21,747 nt of DNA from assembly GCA_035491935.1 (NCBI GenBank), contig DATJJW010000265.1:1-21747 (forward strand), given 5' to 3'. Made by a program: the position numbers and the translations under genes. Source of the DNA: DATJJW01 sp035491935. GTDB lineage: Bacteria > Pseudomonadota > Alphaproteobacteria > ATCC43930 > CGMCC-115725. The notes beneath the pieces are model-generated. The model was given only the letters and a program-made list of their open reading frames with translations, was not told the origin of the DNA and made no database searches. Below are positions 16,673 to 21,747 of this stretch, piece after piece. Within the stretch, counting starts at the first letter, position 1; each line of letters opens with the position of its first letter.

Positions 16673-18055
16673 TCAGCCTTGGGCCTGCAGGCGCGACGTG
16701 CCCTGGACGGCGCGTACCGCCCGCTGCTCGTTCGCGACGCGCAGCCGCGACAGGACGAAGATCGCAAGCGCCCCGATCGCCGCCGGTATGGCCGCCGTGG
16801 CGAAGATGGCTTGCAGCGACAGGTCGAAGGACAGCAGCACGCCGCCCAAAACGGGACCGACGATGGCGCCGATGCGCGACATGGCGTTGGCCCAGCCAGC
16901 GCCGGTCGAACGCATATAGGTCGGGTAGATCGTACTGGCCAGGATGTTCATACCGGTAAGGCCGCCGATCAGGAAGAAGCCCGCCGCCCCCGCCAGGACC
17001 ATCAGCAACCCCTCATCCCCGCCGACATGGCCGAGCGCCACCACGCTCGGCACCCCCAGCACCACCAGCACCGCCAGCGCCACGATGCCGAACCGCTCGA
17101 TGGCGAAGCCGATGGCGATGCTGCCGAAGGTGCCGACAGTCAGCATGACGGCACTGGCCGTCACCGCCTTGGCCAGGCCGATACCGCCTGCGGTCAATAC
17201 CATGGGCAGCCAGCTGGTCATGAAATGCTCGGTCATGATCGTACCGATCGCGCCCAGCCGCAGCAGCGCGCTCATCAAGGCTCGGCCTTCAGTGAAGAGA
17301 TGGCGCACCGGCACGCCCTGCCGTGCCTCTTCCGTCACCAGGATGCGGGTATCGGGACCCAATGCCAGGTCCGGCCGCATGCGGGCGAGCAGCGCGCGGG
17401 CCGCCGCCTGCCGGCCGCGCAGGGACAGGAAGCGTACGGATTCCGGCAGGACCAAGGCGAGCACCGCTGCCAGTCCCAGTGGCATGATGCCGCCCAAGAC
17501 GAAGACGCTCTGCCAGCCCCAGGCCGGGATCATGCGCGCCGCGATGACCCCGCCCAGCGCCGCGCCGATATTGTAGCCGATATAGAGCAGGCAGACGGCA
17601 ACCGCGCGCCGGCGAGTCGGCGCGTAGTCGACCATCAAGGCGATGGCGTTGGGCACCGCACCGCCGAGACCGATGCCGGCGATCGTGCGCAGCACCATCA
17701 GCATAGTCATGTCCGGCGCGGCGATGGTCATGAAATTGAAGATGCCGAACAGGCTCAAGCCGCCGATGACCAGCAGCTTGCGCCCGTACGTGTCGCCCAG
17801 CGTGCCCAGCAGCAGCGCCCCGATCATGACGCCGGCCATGGCGCCGCCGAACACCACGCCGAAGGCCGCTTTGCTGACATGCATGGTCTTGATCATCGCC
17901 GGCGCCGCATAGGCCAGCACCTGCATGTCGTAACCTTCGACGAACATGAAGCAGCCGAGCAGCAACAGCAGACGAAGCTGGAAGCGGAACGAGCCTGCCT
18001 CGTCCATCAAGGCACCAAGATCGACGCTGTCCCGCGTCTCCATCGCGACGGCCAT
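16673..18055 (-). CDS. MFS transporter, aromatic acid:H+ symporter (AAHS) type
   Basis: 460 residues from the ATG at 18055, with twelve predicted membrane helices. Helix 1 reads 'GCFMFVEGYDMQVLAYAAPAM', the acidic 'D/EGYD' pattern of AAHS members such as PcaK and BenK. 'GTLGDTYGRKLLV' is the loop 2-3 motif. 'RTIAGIGLGGAVPNAIALMVDYAPTRRR' is helix 4 with the following loop. These proteins import aromatic or related carboxylates using the proton gradient. The substrate cannot be assigned, and there is no ring-cleavage gene in view. It is divergent from the ACS-type MFS gene across 123 bases that contain a strong palindrome, which suggests shared control. Confidence 0.92.
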   Translation of the reverse strand: MAVAMETRDSVDLGALMDEAGSFRFQLRLLLLLGCFMFVEGYDMQVLAYAAPAMIKTMHVSKAAFGVVFGGAMAGVMIGALLLGTLGDTYGRKLLVIGGLSLFGIFNFMTIAAPDMTMLMVLRTIAGIGLGGAVPNAIALMVDYAPTRRRAVAVCLLYIGYNIGAALGGVIAARMIPAWGWQSVFVLGGIMPLGLAAVLALVLPESVRFLSLRGRQAAARALLARMRPDLALGPDTRILVTEEARQGVPVRHLFTEGRALMSALLRLGAIGTIMTEHFMTSWLPMVLTAGGIGLAKAVTASAVMLTVGTFGSIAIGFAIERFGIVALAVLVVLGVPSVVALGHVGGDEGLLMVLAGAAGFFLIGGLTGMNILASTIYPTYMRSTGAGWANAMSRIGAIVGPVLGGVLLSFDLSLQAIFATAAIPAAIGALAIFVLSRLRVANEQRAVRAVQGTSRLQAQG

Positions 18056-18061
18056 GACCAT

Positions 18062-18067
18062 CCTCCC
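18062..18067 (-). promoter_or_regulatory. Ribosome-binding site deciding the start of the AAHS-type MFS gene
   Basis: Minus-strand GGGAGG abuts an ATG at 18061 with no spacer but is six bases before the in-frame ATG at 18055, so translation should begin at 18055. Confidence 0.7.
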
Positions 18068-18118
18068 TGCTCTTCCGGCATTGATCGTTGCCGGATATTG
18101 TTCCCAAACCCACCATCG

Positions 18119-18146
18119 GATATCTTCATACCGTAAGATATCTTAC
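18119..18146. promoter_or_regulatory. Palindromic operator between divergent MFS genes
   Basis: A perfect 14-bp palindrome GTAAGATATCTTAC lies at 18133-18146. An extra GATATCTT half-site at 18119-18126 forms an 8-bp inverted repeat with AAGATATC (18135-18142), eight bases apart. The block lies 32 bases before the plus-strand MFS start and about 78 before the minus-strand one. Its symmetry and position suggest a repressor or activator controlling both directions. The regulator gene is not in the window. Confidence 0.6.
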
Positions 18147-18178
18147 AGAAAAACCATAAGTAGATTTGGAGTGGCGGC

Positions 18179-19501
18179 ATGTCTGGGGAAACGGTCGCCG
18201 GAGAGACGATAGCCAGCACGATAGACAGGGCGGCCGTGATGCGCCGCGTCACCTGGCGGCTCCTGCCGTTCCTGATGCTGTGCTATCTGACCTCGGTCGT
18301 CGACAGGGTGAATGTCGGTTTCGCGGCGCTGCAGATGAACAAGGATCTGGGCCTGTCCGCCTCGATCTTCGGCCTGGGCGGCGGCATCTTCTACATCTCC
18401 TTCTGCCTCTTGGCGATCCCAAGCAATCTGGCGCTGGCCCGCTTCGGCGCGCGGATCTGGATCGCCCGGCTGATGATCACCTGGGGAGTGATCTCCGGCT
18501 GCATGGCATTGGTCACCGGGCCCAACTCCTTCGTGGCGCTGCGCTTCCTCTTGGGTGCGGCCGAAGCCGGGTTCTTCCCCGGCATCATCCTTTACCTGAC
18601 CTACTGGTTCCCCCGACGCGAACGCGCCCGCATCGTCGCGATCTTCATGATCGCGGTGCCGATGGCGAATTTCCTTGGCTCGCCCATCTCCGGCGCGCTG
18701 CTCGGCATCGAGCATTTCATGGGCTTGCGCGGCTGGCAGTGGATGTTCATCGTCGAGGCGGTGCCGACCGTGCTGCTGGGCTTCGCCTGCCTGGCATGGC
18801 TTTCCGACCGCCCTGGCACCGCCGTCTGGCTGGACGAGCTGCAGCGCCGCCAGCTGGAGGCAAGCCTGGCGCAGGACGAGGCCGATGACAGGACGCCCAA
18901 ACCATCCGTCTGGCAGATCCTGCGCAACCCCGGAATCATCCTGCTGGGCCTGGTCTATGCCGGCAGCAACACGGCCAGCACGGGCCTGACATTGTGGCAG
19001 CCGCAGCTGATCAAGGCTTTTGGCCTCACCAATACCGAAACGGGCCTGCTCAACGCCCTGCCCTTCCTGGCCGGCGCCTGCCTGATGGTGTGGTGGAGCC
19101 GGCGATCGGACCGCATGGGCGAGCGCGTCTGGCATGCCGCCATCCCGCTGGCGATGATCGGCTGCGGGTTGTTCGGCTGCCTGGTAGTGAAGCAATTGGC
19201 GCCGACGATTCTGATGCTGTGCGTCGCCATCATCGGCACCTATGCGGTCAAGGGGCCGTTCTGGGCATTTGCCACCGAATGGCTGTCCTCGCGCTCGGCC
19301 GCCCCCGGCATCGCCTATGTCAACGCCATCGCCAATCTGATGAGCTTCGTCGCCCCCTTCCTGGTCGGCATCATCAAGGACAAGACCGGCAACTACCCGT
19401 TGGCGCTGATGCCGATCGTGGGTTTCGCGCTGCTCGCCGTGGTCATCGTGCTGGGCATGGGCTGGGCGAAACGCAGGGTGGCGCGCGCATCCATGGCTTA
19501 G
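18179..19501 (+). CDS. MFS transporter, anion:cation symporter (ACS) type
   Basis: 440 residues with twelve predicted membrane helices. 'LLPFLMLCYLTSVVDRVNVGFAALQMNKDLGLS' is the helix 1 signature of the ACS family (tartrate, phthalate, glucarate and related permeases). 'RFLLGAAEAGFFPGIILYLTYWFPRRERAR' is the helix 4 region, also characteristic. It would import an organic anion with protons. Ribosome-binding site GGAG lies seven bases before the ATG. It is the first gene of a plus-strand series: 63 bases later comes the Tat-targeted ThDP enzyme, then a cytochrome c, so its substrate is probably linked to that enzyme. A small hairpin CCGGCA/TGCCGG (19512-19529) lies in the gap and has no T-tract. 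Confidence 0.92.
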   Translation: MSGETVAGETIASTIDRAAVMRRVTWRLLPFLMLCYLTSVVDRVNVGFAALQMNKDLGLSASIFGLGGGIFYISFCLLAIPSNLALARFGARIWIARLMITWGVISGCMALVTGPNSFVALRFLLGAAEAGFFPGIILYLTYWFPRRERARIVAIFMIAVPMANFLGSPISGALLGIEHFMGLRGWQWMFIVEAVPTVLLGFACLAWLSDRPGTAVWLDELQRRQLEASLAQDEADDRTPKPSVWQILRNPGIILLGLVYAGSNTASTGLTLWQPQLIKAFGLTNTETGLLNALPFLAGACLMVWWSRRSDRMGERVWHAAIPLAMIGCGLFGCLVVKQLAPTILMLCVAIIGTYAVKGPFWAFATEWLSSRSAAPGIAYVNAIANLMSFVAPFLVGIIKDKTGNYPLALMPIVGFALLAVVIVLGMGWAKRRVARASMA

Positions 19502-19553
19502 GTACCGCAAACCGGCAGTCCCTTGCCGGCACGAATCTCGTCACACAAGAAAC

Positions 19554-19559
19554 GGGAGG
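19554..19559 (+). promoter_or_regulatory. Ribosome-binding site deciding the start of the ThDP enzyme
   Basis: GGGAGG lies five bases before the ATG at 19565. An in-frame ATG-equivalent 42 bases upstream lacks such a site and would put a non-signal extension ahead of the twin-arginine motif. Confidence 0.75.
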
Positions 19560-19564
19560 TCAGA

Positions 19565-21538
19565 ATGGGCAAAAAGGGTGACTCGGGTCCCAACCGGCGC
19601 AACTTCCTCGCCGGGGCCATGCTAGGCGGGGCCGCCGCGATCGGCGGATCGGTCCCGGCCGGCGCGCAAGACAAATCAGAAAGCGACGGGCCGGAAGCCA
19701 GCAAGCCCGCCTCGCCGGTCACGACTCCCGCGGCGGCGGCCAAGGCCGGTGCTGCCGAGCACAAGGATGCCGGTCAATCCCAGCCGATCACGGTCACCGA
19801 TGCCGGTTCGGACTACATGGTCGATGTGCTCAAGACCCTCGATCTGGACTATGTAACGGTCAATCCCGGCGGCTCGATCCGGGGGCTGCATGAATCGATC
19901 ATCCATTACGGCCAGAACAAGAAGCCGGAACTGATCTCGGTCATGCATGAGGAGATCGGCGTCGCCATCTGCCACGGCTACGCCCGCGCCGCCAACAAGC
20001 CGATGATGGCGCTGATCTATGGCGTGCTGGGCGTCCAGCATGCCGCGATGGCGGTCTACAACGCCTGGGCCGACCGAGTGCCGATCTACATGCTGGCCGG
20101 CAATGTCGGCGACCAGGCCAAGCGCTTCGGCCCGCCCAGCTGGTATCACAGCGCCACCGACCTTTCGCCGCTGCTGTCGGGCGCCTTGAAATGGGCCGAC
20201 CGGCCGGTCGAGGCTGCCTATGTCGCCGACAGCCTGCAATATGCCTATCGCCAGGCGACGACGGCGCCCAAGGGGCCGGTGCTGGTGACGCTCGACGACT
20301 GGCTGCAGGAGAATTCGCTGACCGGCCAGCGCGACAAGCTGCCGGTGCCCCCATATCACCCGGGCGTGCCGCCGGTCGCCGATCCCGCCGCCTTGGCGGA
20401 AGCCGCCAGGATGCTGGTGGCGGCGCATTATCCCGTCATCGTGGTCGAACGCACGGTGAGCGGCCAGGCCGGCATGGACAATGTCGAGAAACTGGCCGAA
20501 CAGTTGGGCGCGCCCGTGCTTAATTTGGAGGCGCGCATCTGCATCGGCACCAATCACCGGCTCAACATGACCGGCGCCAATGCGGCGGTCATCCGCCAGG
20601 CCGATGTCGTGCTGTTCCTCGGCGTCGACGATCCCTGGGGCAACCTCAACAAGACATCCGATACCGTCACCCGCACGACCGGCCACGCCAACCCCAAGGC
20701 CAAGACCATTACCATCGGCCTCGACGAGTATCTGGCGCGCGGCAACATCCAGGACCAGCAGCACGCCTATGACCCCGATCTCGCGATCACCGGCGATCCG
20801 GAGGCCTCGCTGCCGCACCTGATCGAGGCGATCAGGCACGCCCAAGGCACCGGCTCACGCGATGCGCTCAATCATCGGGTCGCGACCATCGCCAAGCAGC
20901 ATGACGCGCTGCGCGATCGCTATATCAAGGCAGCCGCCTTCGGCTGGGACGCCTCGCCGATCAGCGTGGCACGGCTGATGGCCGAGCTGGACGAGGTACT
21001 GGCGGGCGAGACCACGACCATCGTCACCAACTCGACCCACTTCCTCGACGACTGGCCGCAGAAGCTGTGGAACATCACGCGCTGGAACCATCTGCAGGCC
21101 AATTCCGGCGCCGGGGGCCTGGGCTTCTCTGTGCCGGCGGCCATCGGTGCGGCGCTCGCCACCAAGGGCCAGGGCATCCTGCCCGTGGCGCTGCAGACCG
21201 ATGGCGATTTCATGTTCGTCTCGAGCGCGCTGTGGACGGCGGCGCATCACAAGATCCCGCTGCTCACCGTCATGCACAACAACCGCGCCTATCATGCCGA
21301 ACACATGAACATCCAGCTCATGTCGAACCGGCGGCAGCGGCAGGTGACCCAGACCGACCTCGGCACCACGATCAAGGACCCGAACATCGATTACGGCGGG
21401 CTGGCCCGCAGCCTCGGCATGTGGGGCACGGGGCCGGTCACCGATCCCAAGGATCTGAAACCCGCCCTGCAAAAGGCGCTGGAAGTCGTCAAAAGCGGCG
21501 AGCCGGCGCTGGTCGACGTCGTCACGCAGCCGAGGTGA
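19565..21538 (+). CDS. Tat-exported thiamine-diphosphate-dependent enzyme (acetolactate synthase/benzoylformate decarboxylase superfamily)
   Basis: 657 residues. 'NRRNFLAGAMLGGAAAIGGSVPAGAQ' (10-35) is a twin-arginine signal (Arg11-Arg12) with cleavage near residue 34. A 35-residue Ala/Pro/Lys-rich linker follows. The PYR domain has catalytic Glu129 in 'MHEEIGVAICHGYARA'. A central domain spans about 265-430. The PP domain has 'TDGDFMF' (545-551) and 'HNN' (571-573), the ThDP/Mg motif with usual spacing, though Thr replaces the first Gly of the common GDG. 'SALWTAA' also occurs in benzoylformate decarboxylase. Tat export implies folding with ThDP inside the cell, then action in the periplasm on a 2-oxo acid or similar compound. 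The cytochrome c gene follows after five bases, which suggests an oxidative reaction. Exact reaction unknown. Confidence 0.88.
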   Translation: MGKKGDSGPNRRNFLAGAMLGGAAAIGGSVPAGAQDKSESDGPEASKPASPVTTPAAAAKAGAAEHKDAGQSQPITVTDAGSDYMVDVLKTLDLDYVTVNPGGSIRGLHESIIHYGQNKKPELISVMHEEIGVAICHGYARAANKPMMALIYGVLGVQHAAMAVYNAWADRVPIYMLAGNVGDQAKRFGPPSWYHSATDLSPLLSGALKWADRPVEAAYVADSLQYAYRQATTAPKGPVLVTLDDWLQENSLTGQRDKLPVPPYHPGVPPVADPAALAEAARMLVAAHYPVIVVERTVSGQAGMDNVEKLAEQLGAPVLNLEARICIGTNHRLNMTGANAAVIRQADVVLFLGVDDPWGNLNKTSDTVTRTTGHANPKAKTITIGLDEYLARGNIQDQQHAYDPDLAITGDPEASLPHLIEAIRHAQGTGSRDALNHRVATIAKQHDALRDRYIKAAAFGWDASPISVARLMAELDEVLAGETTTIVTNSTHFLDDWPQKLWNITRWNHLQANSGAGGLGFSVPAAIGAALATKGQGILPVALQTDGDFMFVSSALWTAAHHKIPLLTVMHNNRAYHAEHMNIQLMSNRRQRQVTQTDLGTTIKDPNIDYGGLARSLGMWGTGPVTDPKDLKPALQKALEVVKSGEPALVDVVTQPR

Positions 21539-21543
21539 TCGCC

Positions 21544-21747
21544 ATGGACAAGACCCGCATCGCCCTGCTGGCGCTGGCCTTCGCCGCCGCCCAGCCCCTC
21601 ACCGTCGCCCCAGCCCAGGCCGACGACCAGAGCAACCATGGCCGCGACCTGTTCATGGCCAACAACTGCTATCAATGCCACGGCCGGGTCGGCCAGGGCG
21701 GCGCCGGCCCGACCCTGGCGCCACCGCACCTGATGTCGCAATCCGAT
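21544..21747 (+). CDS. Secreted c-type cytochrome, 3' end cut by window
   Basis: 68 residues are visible and the frame is open to the window edge. The N-terminus 'TRIALLALAFAAAQPLTVAPAQA' is a Sec signal peptide with cleavage after residue 26. 'NNCYQCHGRVGQGG' carries the class I haem-binding motif Cys42-x-x-Cys45-His46, and 'GAGPTLAP' follows as in small soluble cytochromes c. The axial Met lies beyond the edge. GAGG eight bases before the ATG overlaps the end of the ThDP gene. The five-base gap marks an operon. It is the likely periplasmic electron acceptor of the ThDP enzyme. Confidence 0.9.
   Translation, partial: MDKTRIALLALAFAAAQPLTVAPAQADDQSNHGRDLFMANNCYQCHGRVGQGGAGPTLAPPHLMSQSD

Noticed and set aside
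16637..18136. 499-residue plus-strand open frame opposite the AAHS-type MFS gene
   Set aside because: It is Gln/His/Arg/Asp-rich shadow composition. The minus strand has the transporter with a good ribosome-binding site.
18143..19510. 455-residue minus-strand open frame opposite the ACS-type MFS gene
   Set aside because: A low-complexity His/Gln/Asp/Gly-rich translation, while the opposite strand encodes a clear twelve-helix transporter.
19676..20845. 389-residue minus-strand open frame opposite the ThDP enzyme
   Set aside because: It is antisense to conserved ThDP motifs and its translation shows no domain.

Overview
The window looks like chromosomal DNA of a high-GC, hopanoid-making, free-living alphaproteobacterium. 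Coding regions are GC-rich with strong third-position bias. The first gene is an HpnL-type membrane protein. Intergenic DNA carries the nested palindrome (GTCATGGCCGGGCTTGAC... / ...ACCGGGTCAAGCCCGGT) common in alphaproteobacterial genomes. I saw no tRNA or rRNA genes, no transposase, no CRISPR array and no phage genes. The genus cannot be fixed from the sequence alone.

Layout. Bases 1-990 (+) hold most of an hpnL-like gene, then a repetitive palindrome (1061-1141). 1177-1677 (-) is an arsC/LMW-PTP-type arsenate reductase. 1940-4452 (-) is a two-gene unit, acs followed by gmhB, overlapping by four bases. 4566-6794 (-) is a FUSC-family membrane protein, 6887-7420 (-) a double cold-shock-domain protein and 7620-9500 (-) recQ. 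9573-10076 (+) is a glutathione peroxidase whose stop overlaps that of a convergent DUF3307-like membrane protein (10073-10450, -). 10620-12209 (-) is a large polytopic membrane protein and 12324-13052 (-) a secreted protein of unknown function.

The right-hand third (13.1-21.7 kb) is catabolic or transport-related. A beta-keto acid cleavage enzyme (BKACE, DUF849) is translationally coupled to a gamma-carbonic anhydrase-like protein (13411-14867, +), behind a possible promoter with a palindromic operator-like site. Two aromatic-acid-type MFS transporters lie on the minus strand (14928-16328 and 16673-18055). Divergently, from a shared region with a 14-bp perfect palindrome, runs a likely operon: an ACS-type MFS transporter (18179-19501), a Tat-targeted thiamine-diphosphate enzyme (19565-21538) and, 5 bp later, a secreted c-type cytochrome cut by the window edge (21544-).

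The most unusual system is this last operon. A ThDP enzyme of the acetolactate synthase/benzoylformate decarboxylase superfamily, normally cytoplasmic, carries a twin-arginine signal and sits beside a secreted cytochrome c. I infer a periplasmic ThDP-dependent oxidation or decarboxylation of a 2-oxo acid or similar compound that passes electrons to cytochrome c, with the MFS transporters handling substrate or product. No transcription factor gene is visible in this catabolic region although two operator-like palindromes are, so the regulators must be encoded elsewhere.
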